A stretch of DNA of 64,000 nucleotides, taken from positions 1-64,000 of the forward strand of contig NZ_JOGX01000028.1 of the NCBI RefSeq assembly GCF_000719555.1, in the 5' to 3' direction. Below, piece by piece: positions 1 through 7,916 of this stretch. A program made the translations under genes and the position numbers. Below the pieces are notes generated by a model. The model did no database searches and was not told the DNA's origin. It saw nothing but the letters and a program-made list of their open reading frames with translations. This DNA comes from Streptomyces sp. NRRL F-5727. GTDB lineage: Bacteria > Actinomycetota > Actinomycetes > Streptomycetales > Streptomycetaceae. The number at the start of each line of letters is the position of its first letter. Position 1 is the stretch's first letter.

Positions 1-485
1 CCCCCGCCCCGTCCCCCGCCTCCGCCCACGTCATCAAGCCCGGCTGGTTCACCGTCAACGTCTTCAACCGGTCCGTCGCCTGGCTGACCCGCCGGGGCAT
101 CAGCGTCTGGGGCTCCCGGGTCCTCGCCGTGAAGGGCCGCAAGAGCGGCGCCTGGCGGACCACCCCCGTCAACGTGCTCACCCTCGACGGCGAGCGCTAC
201 CTCGTCGCCCCCCGCGGCCACGTCCAGTGGACCCGCAACATGCGGGCGGTCGGCGGCGGCGAACTGCACCTCGGCAAGCACGTCGAGCCGTTCACCGCGA
301 CCGAGGTCGGCGACGACGCCAAGGTGGCCGTGCTGCGTGCCTACCTCAAGCGCTGGAAGGCCGAGGTCGGCGTCTTCTTCGCCGGCGTCGGCCCGGACTC
401 CACCGACGACGAACTGCGCGCCATCGCGCCCAAGCACCCGGTCTTCCGCATCAACGCCGACGCCGACGGCGCCCGGAACGCGTGA
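1..485 (+). CDS. F420-type nitroreductase family protein, 3' part
   Basis: The gene is cut by the window edge. The frame is open from base 3 and stops with TGA at 483-485, leaving about 160 visible residues. The stretch KGRKSGAWRTTPVN followed by a strand-rich segment (YLVAPRGHVQWTRNMRA) is typical of the deazaflavin (F420)-dependent nitroreductase family (DUF385, small split beta-barrel). Members reduce varied substrates with F420H2, or simply bind F420 in actinobacteria; the substrate here cannot be read from sequence. GTG at 129 lies inside the conserved part, so it is unlikely to be the true start. The stop codon is embedded in a 21-bp hairpin shared with the convergent flavoprotein gene. 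Confidence 0.8.
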   Translation, partial: PAPSPASAHVIKPGWFTVNVFNRSVAWLTRRGISVWGSRVLAVKGRKSGAWRTTPVNVLTLDGERYLVAPRGHVQWTRNMRAVGGGELHLGKHVEPFTATEVGDDAKVAVLRAYLKRWKAEVGVFFAGVGPDSTDDELRAIAPKHPVFRINADADGARNA

Positions 486-524
486 GGGTGGGCACGGACC
501 ACCGGTCCGTGCCCACCCTCACGC
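480..524. terminator. Bidirectional hairpin terminator
   Basis: A perfect 21-bp stem (480-500 with 504-524) with a 3-nt loop (ACC) lies between two convergent genes. Its left arm contains the stop codon of the nitroreductase gene. There is no U-run on either side, as is usual for actinomycete terminators. Confidence 0.85.
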
Positions 525-563
525 TCCACTCTCCCGACCCCGGCCTCCCGGACGGCGCCCGGG

Positions 564-1964
564 TCAGGACGCCTCGGGCTCCCGCCGTCCGGTGGACACC
601 CCGTCGCCGTCCGTCCCCTCCGGGACGACGTCCTCGTCCCTGCGGCTCACGCCCCGGCCCGCCGGGCCGACGCCCGACTCGGTGTCCATGCGCCGGTCGA
701 GCACCTCGAGGGCGCGCCGGGCCAGACCGTTCGACCGGACCATGCCGGCCAGCGTCGCCGAGCCCCGGGTGATGTCCGCGAACGCCTTCCAGGCCGGCCG
801 TACCCCGGTGATCACCGCGTGCAGCAGCCCCGGCCGGCGCTCGAAGACGGCGAGCATCCGTCGCCCGACCGCCATCTCCACCCCGAGGCCCGCCTTGATC
901 GCGAAGGCGTAGTTCAGCGCCTGGCGCCGGGCGTCCACCGCGTCGCCGGCCTCCGCCACCCGCACCGCCCACTCGCCGGCGAGCCGGCCGGAGCGGAGCG
1001 CGTACGAGATGCCCTCGCGGGTCCACGGCTCCAGCAGGCCCGCCGCGTCGCCGCAGACCAGGACCCGGCCGCGGGAGAGCGGCGAGTCGTCGGTGCGGCA
1101 GCGGGTCAGATGGCCCGAGGAGATGCCGGGCTCGAAGCCGGCGAGGCCGAGCCGGGCGACGAAGTCCTCCAGGTAGCGCTTGGTCGCCGCGCCCTCGCCG
1201 CGCGCCGAGATGACGCCGACCGTGAGCGTGTCGCCCTTCGGGAAGACCCAGCCGTAACTGCCGGGCATCGGGCCCCAGTCGATGAGGATGCGGCCCTTCC
1301 AGTCCTCCGCCACCGACGGCGGCACCGGGATCTCCGCCTCCAGGCCCAGGTCGACCTGGCCCAGCTTCACCCCGACGTGCGCCCCTATCCGGCTGGCGCT
1401 GCCGTCCGCGCCGACCACGGCGCGCGCGAGCACCGTCTCGCCGTCGGCGAGCACCACCGCGACCGTGCGCCGGTCCGGCACGGCCGGTCCGTGCTGCTCC
1501 ACCCTGGTCACGGTCGCGCCGGTGCGGAGCTGCGCGCCGGCCTTCTGCGCGTGCTCCACGAGCTGGGCGTCGAACTCGGGCCGGTTGATCAGCCCGAAGA
1601 GCATCCGGCGGGAGCGGCGGGTGCGGGCGAACCGGCCCTCGAGCGAGAAGGTGACCGCGTGCACCCGGTCCTGGAGCGGCAGTTCGAAGCCCGGCGGCAG
1701 CGCGTCCCGGGAGGGGCCGATGATGCCGCCGCCGCAGGTCTTGTACCGGGGCAGCTCGGACTTCTCCAGGAGCAGCACCCGGCGGCCGGCGACCGCCGCC
1801 GCGTACGCCGCCGACGCGCCCGCCGGACCGGCGCCGACGACCACCACGTCCCACACGTCCGGCCGTTCCGGGCCGGGTCCGGGGTCGAGGCCGGGCTCCG
1901 GACCGGTCTCCCCGAGCGGCTCGGTGTGCTCCGGACCGGCGTTCTCTGCGTGCTCGCTGCTCAC
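564..1964 (-). CDS. Geranylgeranyl reductase family FAD-dependent oxidoreductase
   Basis: A 466-residue flavoprotein. After a Pro/Glu-rich leader of about 38 residues comes the FAD-binding motif VVVVGAGPAGASAA (about residues 40-53), then LLLEKSELPRYKTCGGG, whose PxxYxxCGG signature is characteristic of geranylgeranyl reductases. A second FAD motif (RVLVCGDAAGLLEP) lies near residue 310. The family saturates prenyl chains of lipids, menaquinone or terpenoids using FAD; the actual substrate is not inferable. I chose GTG at 1964 because AGGAG stands 11 nt upstream; longer in-frame extensions lack a ribosome site. It is convergent with the nitroreductase gene and divergent from the M20 peptidase gene, leaving about 160 bp for two promoters. 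Confidence 0.85.
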   Translation of the reverse strand: MSSEHAENAGPEHTEPLGETGPEPGLDPGPGPERPDVWDVVVVGAGPAGASAAYAAAVAGRRVLLLEKSELPRYKTCGGGIIGPSRDALPPGFELPLQDRVHAVTFSLEGRFARTRRSRRMLFGLINRPEFDAQLVEHAQKAGAQLRTGATVTRVEQHGPAVPDRRTVAVVLADGETVLARAVVGADGSASRIGAHVGVKLGQVDLGLEAEIPVPPSVAEDWKGRILIDWGPMPGSYGWVFPKGDTLTVGVISARGEGAATKRYLEDFVARLGLAGFEPGISSGHLTRCRTDDSPLSRGRVLVCGDAAGLLEPWTREGISYALRSGRLAGEWAVRVAEAGDAVDARRQALNYAFAIKAGLGVEMAVGRRMLAVFERRPGLLHAVITGVRPAWKAFADITRGSATLAGMVRSNGLARRALEVLDRRMDTESGVGPAGRGVSRRDEDVVPEGTDGDGVSTGRREPEAS

Positions 1965-2122
1965 GTGTGCTTCTGCTCCTGATCCGACCGGCGTCTGCTT
2001 CCCGCATCCTACGGCTCGGTAGGTCACAGCCCGGTCGTAGGATCGACGGTGCGAACGCCGTACCACCCGATACGCCGTTCGCTCTCTCTCGCACCAACGT
2101 CGCACCCACGAGGAGCGTGCCC

Positions 2123-3490
2123 ATGACCCCGAATCCGATCGCCGAGACCGTCCGGTCCCTGATGCCCCGGGCCAAGTCCGAGCTGGCGGAACTGGTCGCC
2201 TTCGAGTCGGTCGCGGACGAGGCCGTGGCGCCCCGCAGCGAGTGCGAGGCGGCGGCGAACTGGGTCGCCGACGCGCTGCGCGCCGAGGACTTCCACGACG
2301 TGGCGCTGCTCGACACCCCGGACGGTTCCCAGGCCGTGTACGGCGTGCTGCCCGGCCCGGCCGGCGCGCCGACGGTCCTGCTCTACGCCCACTACGACGT
2401 CCAGCCGAAGCTGGACGAGTCGGCGTGGCTGACCCCGCCGTTCCAGCTCACCGAGCGCGAGGACGGCCGCTGGTACGGGCGCGGCGCCGCCGACTGCAAG
2501 GGCGGCTTCATCCTCCACCTGCTGGCGCTGCGGGCCCTCAAGGCCAACGGCGGCGTGCCGGTGACCGTCAAGATGATCGTCGAGGGCTCGGAGGAGCAGG
2601 GCACCGGCGGTCTGGAGCGGTACGCCGAGGAGCACCCCGAGCTGCTCATCGCGGACACCATCGTGATCGGCGACGCGGGCAACTTCCGGGTCGGCCTGCC
2701 GACGGTGACGGCGACCCTGCGCGGCATGACGATGATCCGGGTCCAGGTCGACACCCTGGAGGGCAACCTCCACTCGGGCCAGTTCGGCGGTGCCGCGCCC
2801 GACGCGCTCGCCGCGCTCATCCGGGTCCTGGACTCGCTGCGGGCCGAGGACGGCTCGACGGTGATCGACGGTCTGCCGGCCGACGCGGTGTGGGAGGGCC
2901 TGCAGTACCCGGAGGAGCAGTTCCGGGCCGACGCCAAGGTGCTGCCGGGTGTGGACCTGCCCGGCGCGGGCACGGTCGCCGACCGCATCTGGGCCCGTCC
3001 GGCCGTCACCGTCATCGGCATCGACTGCCACCCGGTGGCGGGGGCGACCCCGTCGATCCCGCGGACCGCCCGCGCGCAGATCAGCCTGCGGGTGCCGCCG
3101 GGCCAGGACGCGGCCGAGGCGACCAAGCTGCTCTTCGCCCACATCGAGAAGCACACGCCGTGGAACGCGCGCGTGACCCTGGAGCAGGTCGGCCAGGGCC
3201 AGCCGTTCCAGGCGGACACCGCCAGCCCGGCGTACGCGTCGATGGCGGAGGCGATGCGGATCGCGTACCCGGGCCAGGAGATGCAGGCGGCCGGCATGGG
3301 CGGCTCGATCCCGCTGTGCAACACGCTCGCCTCGCTCTACCCCCAGGCCGAGATCCTGCTCATCGGTCTGAGCGAGCCGGAGGCGCAGATCCACGCGGTC
3401 AACGAGTCGGTCTCGCCGGAGGAGCTGGAGCGGCTCTCCGTCGCCGAGGCGCTGTTCCTCGTCAACTACGCGGCGAGCCGCGGGGTCTGA
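2123..3490 (+). CDS. M20 family dipeptidase
   Basis: A 455-residue cytosolic zinc peptidase. Metal ligands and catalytic residues are visible in the usual order: YAHYDVQP (His/Asp, near residue 88), GRGAADCKGG (bridging Asp, near 125), EGSEEQG (catalytic Glu pair, near 157), GDAG (Asp ligand) and IHAVNES (His ligand near the C terminus). A dimerisation domain with LHSGQFGG sits between. The family hydrolyses dipeptides or N-acyl amino acids. ATG at 2123 has AGGAG at 2111-2115, an ideal spacing. It appears to be a single gene, with the MBL hydrolase gene following about 117 bp later under its own probable leaderless promoter. Confidence 0.9.
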   Translation: MTPNPIAETVRSLMPRAKSELAELVAFESVADEAVAPRSECEAAANWVADALRAEDFHDVALLDTPDGSQAVYGVLPGPAGAPTVLLYAHYDVQPKLDESAWLTPPFQLTEREDGRWYGRGAADCKGGFILHLLALRALKANGGVPVTVKMIVEGSEEQGTGGLERYAEEHPELLIADTIVIGDAGNFRVGLPTVTATLRGMTMIRVQVDTLEGNLHSGQFGGAAPDALAALIRVLDSLRAEDGSTVIDGLPADAVWEGLQYPEEQFRADAKVLPGVDLPGAGTVADRIWARPAVTVIGIDCHPVAGATPSIPRTARAQISLRVPPGQDAAEATKLLFAHIEKHTPWNARVTLEQVGQGQPFQADTASPAYASMAEAMRIAYPGQEMQAAGMGGSIPLCNTLASLYPQAEILLIGLSEPEAQIHAVNESVSPEELERLSVAEALFLVNYAASRGV

Positions 3491-3595
3491 CGTCCGGACG
3501 ACCGCCGGAGCCGGCCCCGGGCCCGCTCCGGCGGTTCAGCGTCGGGCGAACCTCGCGGAGAGCGTAGAACGCCCCGGCGGGGCCGTCCCGGCGCC

Positions 3596-3601
3596 TACGT
3601 T
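3596..3601 (+). promoter_or_regulatory. Candidate -10 box of a leaderless gene
   Basis: TACGTT fits the TANNNT pattern and ends 6 nt before the ATG at 3608. There is no Shine-Dalgarno sequence, so transcription would start at or next to the start codon. No -35 box is evident. Confidence 0.4.
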
Positions 3602-3607
3602 CGGCGC

Positions 3608-4306
3608 ATGGAACCCCTGAGGATCACGCCCCGGCTGCACCTGCTCGACTATTCGATCGGGCAGGCGTACCTGTGGCGGGACGACACGGACCTGACCCTC
3701 GTGGACGCCGGCTGGGCCGGGGCGGCGGACCGCACGACGACGGCGATCCGGGCGGCCGGCCTGGACCCGGACCGGCTGGCCCGGATCGTCGTGACCCACG
3801 GCCACCGCGACCACGTGGGCGCGGCGCAGGAGCTGGCCGACCGGCACGGCGCCGAGATCGTCGCCCACCGGCTGGACGCCCCCTACGTCCGCGGCGGGCT
3901 GCCGATGCCCCTGCCCGACCTGCTGGAGTGGGAGCGCCCCCTCTGGGACCACGGCCTCACCTGCCCGGAGGCGCCGCCGACCCGGGTGGACCGGGAGGTC
4001 GGGGACGGCGACGACCTGGGCTTCGGGGACGGCGCGGTCGCCGTCCACACCCCCGGCCACACCCCCGGTTCGATGGCCGTCCACCTCCCCCGGCACGGGG
4101 TGCTCTTCGCCGGCGACACCGTGGCGTCGGTGCGCGGGGTGACCTTCGGCGTGTTCCACGTGGACCGCGCGCGGGCCCTGGAGTCGATGCGGCGGCTGGC
4201 GGAGCTGCGGCCGTCGGTGCTGTGCTGCGGGCACGGGCCCGTGGTGACCGAGGACACCGCGGAGCAGCTGTCGGCGGCCGCGGCGGCCGGGGCCGTGGTG
4301 CTCTGA
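3608..4306 (+). CDS. MBL-fold metallo-hydrolase
   Basis: A 232-residue metallo-beta-lactamase-fold protein. The HxHxDH zinc motif is THGHRDHVG (near residue 63), preceded by LVDAGW (near 36) and followed by the third ligand region HTPGHTPGSMAVHL (near 145) and FAGDT (Asp ligand, near 167); a late CCGHGP supplies the last His. This order and the short length fit the small glyoxalase-II-like or quorum-quenching-like hydrolases; the substrate is unknown. No ribosome site precedes the ATG, but a -10-like hexamer does, suggesting a leaderless message. It is convergent with the TmrB-Nudix gene, with only 9 bp between stop codons. Confidence 0.85.
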   Translation: MEPLRITPRLHLLDYSIGQAYLWRDDTDLTLVDAGWAGAADRTTTAIRAAGLDPDRLARIVVTHGHRDHVGAAQELADRHGAEIVAHRLDAPYVRGGLPMPLPDLLEWERPLWDHGLTCPEAPPTRVDREVGDGDDLGFGDGAVAVHTPGHTPGSMAVHLPRHGVLFAGDTVASVRGVTFGVFHVDRARALESMRRLAELRPSVLCCGHGPVVTEDTAEQLSAAAAAGAVVL

Positions 4307-4315
4307 CGGGGGCGG

Positions 4316-5353
4316 TCAGCCGACCGGTACGCCGGCCTCCAGGTTGAGCACCGTGCCGCGTTCCCGCGCGCGCAGGGCCCAGCGGAGGCGGTCGTACCGG
4401 ACCGGCGGGAGGAGGTCGGCGGCCTCCTCCTCGGTGACGAAGCGCCAGGCCCGCAGTTCGGCGCCGGGGAGCCGGAGCCGGGCGGTGTCGCGGGCGGCGA
4501 GCCGGCCGCCGTCGAAGAGCAGCCGGAGACCGCCGTAGCCGGGCGGCTGGGGCCGTTCCCAGTCGACGAGGAGCAGCCGGGGGACGGCGTCGAGCTCCAG
4601 ACCGATCTCCTCGGCGACCTCGCGCATGCCGGCGCGGGCGGGCGGTTCGCCGGACTCGACGACGCCGCCGGGGAACTCCCAGCCGGGCTTGTAGGTGGGG
4701 TCGACGAGCAGGAAGCGGTCCTCCTCGTCGAAGAGGAGGACGCCGGCGGCCAGCGTCTCGCGGGTCGGTTCGGGCGTCTGGACGATGCCGCAGGGCGCGG
4801 CGTGCCCTCCCTGGACCGCGTCGGCGACGGCCCGGGCGGTCTCGGCGACGGTGAGCGCCGAGGTGTCGACGGTGTGGGCGTCGGCGCCGAGCCAGCCGGC
4901 GGCGGCCTCCCGGTAGGCGGGGACGTGGTCGTGGCACCAGCGGCGCACGTCGGCGTCGACGTCCGGGTCGCCGTACTCCGCGCGTCCGTCGATACGTCTC
5001 CGCAGGATCGTTTCCTCCGGTGCCAGGAGCACATGCCGGACGTCGATGCGGCGGGCGGCGAGGCCGCCGAAGATCTCGTCCCGGTACTCCTGCCGCAGCA
5101 GGGTCATCGGGACCACGAGCACCCCGCCGACCTCGGCGTGCAGGGCGGCGGCGGTGTCCACGACGAGCCGGCGCCAGATGGGCAGGTCCTGGTAGTCGTC
5201 CACCTCGGCGAGGCGCTTGGCGGGCAGCAGGCGGCGCAGCTGCGCGCCGGTCGCCTCGGGGTCGTACAGCGTGCTGTGCGGGATCAGGCCGACCAGTTCG
5301 CGCGCGGTGCTGGACTTCCCCGCGCCGAAAGCACCGTTGATCCAGACGATCAC
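4316..5353 (-). CDS. TmrB-like P-loop kinase fused to a Nudix hydrolase
   Basis: A 345-residue two-domain protein. The N-terminal half begins VIVWINGAFGAGKSSTAREL, a Walker A P-loop in the context seen in TmrB (the Bacillus tunicamycin-resistance ATP-binding protein), with LYDPEATGAQLRRLLP next. The C-terminal half (from about residue 195) is a Nudix domain with a complete box, GGVVESGEPPARAGMREVAEEIGL shortened here to its key residues G-x5-E-x7-REVAEEIGL. The first domain would bind ATP and phosphorylate or sequester a small molecule; the second would hydrolyse a nucleoside-diphosphate-linked compound. GTG at 5353 follows GGGGGAAA. The fusion suggests two steps acting on one metabolite, which is inference. 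Confidence 0.8.
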   Translation of the reverse strand: MIVWINGAFGAGKSSTARELVGLIPHSTLYDPEATGAQLRRLLPAKRLAEVDDYQDLPIWRRLVVDTAAALHAEVGGVLVVPMTLLRQEYRDEIFGGLAARRIDVRHVLLAPEETILRRRIDGRAEYGDPDVDADVRRWCHDHVPAYREAAAGWLGADAHTVDTSALTVAETARAVADAVQGGHAAPCGIVQTPEPTRETLAAGVLLFDEEDRFLLVDPTYKPGWEFPGGVVESGEPPARAGMREVAEEIGLELDAVPRLLLVDWERPQPPGYGGLRLLFDGGRLAARDTARLRLPGAELRAWRFVTEEEAADLLPPVRYDRLRWALRARERGTVLNLEAGVPVG

Positions 5354-5490
5354 GTTTCCCCCCTCATCGACGGCCCCCTGTGGCTTGCCCGCAACACCCT
5401 GCCACGAAAACCACGAACACATGTCCGGGCCGAGGCGTAACGCTTCCGGCCCGGAGGTCGTTGAACATGCGAGCACGAGGGGGTGCGGAG

Positions 5491-5709
5491 ATGGACCGTA
5501 CGGTTCTGGAGCGGTTTCCGGCGGGCGGGCCCCGGGGGCACTGGCCCGCGGAGGAGTACGCGGGCGCGCGCCGCGAGGAGGGTGTGCCGGCCCGGGTGGT
5601 GATGGACCTGGCGTCCGACGCCTTCCTGGTCGTGGTGGAGCAGCGGACCCCACAGCGGGCGGAAGAGGAGGCGGCGGCGCCCGAGCGGGCTTCCCCGGTA
5701 CGGGAGTGA
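5491..5709 (+). CDS. Small conserved streptomycete protein, unknown function
   Basis: A 72-residue polypeptide starting MDRTVLERFPAGGPRG, followed by a hydrophobic strand pair (ARVVMDLASDAFLVVVEQ) and a charged, Glu-rich tail. I recognise it as a short hypothetical protein of streptomycetes but know no function. ATG at 5491 has GAGGGGG about 7 nt upstream; an in-frame ATG at 5467 would add 8 residues. No signal peptide or membrane segment is seen. It lies alone, divergent from the kinase-Nudix gene and convergent with the ROK kinase gene. Confidence 0.6.
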   Translation: MDRTVLERFPAGGPRGHWPAEEYAGARREEGVPARVVMDLASDAFLVVVEQRTPQRAEEEAAAPERASPVRE

Positions 5710-5728
5710 GCGCGGCGCCCGGGGCCGC

Positions 5729-6742
5729 TCAGCCCCCGTCGGCGGTGGCGCGGGCCGCGGCGGCGGCGCCGAGGAGCCCCGCGTCCGTGCCGGTGGCGGC
5801 GGGGACGACCGTGAGACCCCGGGCGAAGGAGAGCGTGGCGTAGTCGCCGAGGGCGCGCCGGAGCGGGGCGAAGAGGACGTCGCCGGCTGCGGCCACTCCC
5901 CCGCCGACGACCGCGATGTCGACCTCCACCAGGTGCGCGGTGGCGGCGATGCCGGCCGCGAGGGCGCGGGCGGCCCGCTCGAAGGCGGCGACGGCGACCG
6001 GATGCCCGGCGCGCGCCGCCTCGGCCACCGCGACGGCGGAGGTGTCGCCGTCGGGGCCGGGCCGCCAGCCCTGGTCGAGGGCGTGGCGGGCGAGGTGCGG
6101 GCCGGCGGCGATGCGTTCGACACAGCCGCGGCCGCCGCAGGCACAGGGGTCGCCGTCGAGGTCCACGCTGAGGTGGCCGATGTGACCGGCGTTGCCGGTG
6201 GGGCCCGGGTGGAGACGGCCGTCGAGGACGAGGCCGCCGCCGACGCCGGTGGAGACGACCAGGCAGAGGGCGTTGGCGTGGCCGCGGGCGGCGCCGAGCC
6301 AGTGTTCGGCGGCGGTCATGGCGACGCCGTCGCCGACGAGGGTGACCGGTCGGCCGCCGGTGATCCGCCGGACCCGTTCGACCAGCGGGAAGTCGCGCCA
6401 GCCGGGGACGTTCACCGGGCTGACCGTGCCCCGGGCTGCGTCCACCGGCCCCGCGCTGCCGATGCCGACGGCCTGGGCGGCGTCCCAGAACGGGGAGGCG
6501 GCGAGGGCGTCGAGCACCTGAGCGACCGCCCCGAGCACCGTCTCCGCGTCCTCCCGCGCCGGGGTCTCCCGCCGGGACCTGGCCAGGATCCGTCCCCCGG
6601 CGTCGACCAGCGCCCCGGCGATCTTGGTGCCGCCGATGTCGAGCGCGACGACGGGGCCGGAGGCGGAGGCGGGCAGGGGGTGCGGGACGGAGGCCGGGAC
6701 GGCGCCCGGACCGGTGGCGGCGGGGGTGGCGGCGGAGGGCAT
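5729..6742 (-). CDS. ROK family sugar kinase
   Basis: A 337-residue ROK protein. The phosphate-1 motif is VALDIGGTKIAGALVD (near residue 32), and the ROK zinc signature appears as GHIGHLSVDLDGDPCACGGRGCVE, read here as the His plus CxCGxxGCxE cluster near residue 175. STGVGGGLV and GGGVAAAGDVLF complete the ATPase core. ROK members without an N-terminal winged helix, as here, are glucokinases, fructokinases or N-acyl-hexosamine kinases; which sugar is used is not clear. The gene is divergent from a LacI-type regulator, with one LacI-like operator between them, so it is probably controlled by that regulator. Confidence 0.88.
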   Translation of the reverse strand: MPSAATPAATGPGAVPASVPHPLPASASGPVVALDIGGTKIAGALVDAGGRILARSRRETPAREDAETVLGAVAQVLDALAASPFWDAAQAVGIGSAGPVDAARGTVSPVNVPGWRDFPLVERVRRITGGRPVTLVGDGVAMTAAEHWLGAARGHANALCLVVSTGVGGGLVLDGRLHPGPTGNAGHIGHLSVDLDGDPCACGGRGCVERIAAGPHLARHALDQGWRPGPDGDTSAVAVAEAARAGHPVAVAAFERAARALAAGIAATAHLVEVDIAVVGGGVAAAGDVLFAPLRRALGDYATLSFARGLTVVPAATGTDAGLLGAAAAARATADGG

Positions 6743-6762
6743 GCCCGTAGGCTCTCACGGGT

Positions 6763-6789
6763 CTGACAACGTTTTCCACGTTCTATGCT
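6763..6789 (+). promoter_or_regulatory. LacI-type operator with overlapping promoter
   Basis: TGACAACGTTTTCCA at 6764-6778 is centred on AACGTT, with half-sites TGACAAC and GGAAAAC sharing five of seven positions, in the style of LacI/CcpA family operators. A possible -35 (CTGACA, 6763-6768) and -10 (TATGCT, 6784-6789) for the regulator gene overlap it, although the 15-bp spacer is short. Confidence 0.5.
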
Positions 6790-6854
6790 CGGTCGCGCGG
6801 GCGCACGATCCGCCGGTCGCGCCCCCCGGCACCCCTACGGAGGACTTCCGCACC

Positions 6855-7901
6855 GTGGCCGAGACCAGCCGCCCCCAGCCCCGCTACGGCAACAGGCCCA
6901 CGATGAAGGACGTCGCCGCGCGGGCGGGCGTCGGCCTCAAGACCGTCTCGCGGGTGGTGAACGGCGAGCCGGGGGTCACGCCGGAGACCGAGCGGCGGGT
7001 GCGGGAGGCCGTCGACGCGCTCGGCTTCCGCCGCAACGACGGCGCGCGGGTGCTGCGGAAGGGGCGCACGGCGACCATCGGGCTCGTCCTGGAGGACCTG
7101 GCCGACCCGTTCTACGGGCAGCTCGGCCGGGCCGTCGAGGAGGTCGCCCGGGCGCACGGCACCCTGCTGATCAACGGCTCCAGCGCGGCGGACCCCGAGC
7201 GGGAGCGGGAGCTGGCGCTGGCGCTGTGCGCGCGCCGGGTGGACGGCCTGATCGTGATCCCGGCCGGGGACGACCACCGGTATCTGGAGCCGGAGATCCG
7301 GGCCGGCGTGGCCACCGTCTTCGCGGACCGGCCCGCGGGTCTCCTGGACGCGGACGCGGTCCTCTCGGACGGTTTCGGCGGGGCCCGGGAGGGGGTGGCG
7401 CATCTGATCGCCCACGGGCACCGGCGGATCGGCTTCGTCGGCGACCGGCCGCGAATCCACACCGCGGCGGAGCGGCTGCGCGGCTACCGGGCCGCGATGG
7501 AGGACGCGGCGCTGCCGGTCGACGAGCGGTGGGTGGCGCCGGGGCCGACGGATCCGGAGCGGGTGGCGGCGGCGCTCGCCGGGATGCTGTCCGGGCCGGA
7601 GCCGGTGACCGCGGTCTTCGCGGGCAACAACCGGGTCACCGTCACCGCCGTGCGGGTGCTCGCCGGGCGCACCGCCCGGGCGGGCGGACCGCCGGTGGCG
7701 CTGGTCGGCTTCGACGACGTCGAGCTGGGCGACGTCCTGGGCGTGACGGTGGTCGCGCAGGATCCGGCGGGGCTCGGCAGGGCGGCCGCCCAGCAGCTGT
7801 TCCGGCGTCTGGACGGGGCCGCCGAGGCGCCCCGCCGGACGGTCATCGGGACCCGGCTCCTCGCCCGGGGTTCGGGCGAGGTCCCTCCGCCGGCCGGCTG
7901 A
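6855..7901 (+). CDS. LacI family transcriptional regulator
   Basis: A 348-residue repressor. The helix-turn-helix and hinge are clear: MKDVAARAGVGLKTVSRVVN, then RRNDGARVLRKGRT, before a periplasmic-binding-protein-like domain (TIGLVLEDLADPFYGQL onwards) with VFADRP, HRRIGFVGDR and LVGFDDVELGDV motifs. GTG at 6855 has GGAGGA at 6839-6844; a shorter start at ATG 6903 is possible but lacks a ribosome site. It is divergent from the ROK kinase gene, and a LacI-type palindrome lies between, so autoregulation together with control of the kinase is the natural reading. The inducer is unknown. Confidence 0.9.
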   Translation: MAETSRPQPRYGNRPTMKDVAARAGVGLKTVSRVVNGEPGVTPETERRVREAVDALGFRRNDGARVLRKGRTATIGLVLEDLADPFYGQLGRAVEEVARAHGTLLINGSSAADPERERELALALCARRVDGLIVIPAGDDHRYLEPEIRAGVATVFADRPAGLLDADAVLSDGFGGAREGVAHLIAHGHRRIGFVGDRPRIHTAAERLRGYRAAMEDAALPVDERWVAPGPTDPERVAAALAGMLSGPEPVTAVFAGNNRVTVTAVRVLAGRTARAGGPPVALVGFDDVELGDVLGVTVVAQDPAGLGRAAAQQLFRRLDGAAEAPRRTVIGTRLLARGSGEVPPPAG

Positions 7902-7916
7902 GCGGGCGGCCTGCGG

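Noticed and set aside
451..2316. Long open frames antisense to or in other frames of the flavoprotein and many later genes
   Set aside because: They come from GC-rich third positions; composition is Arg/Pro/Gly-rich and no domain motif is present, unlike the chosen frames.
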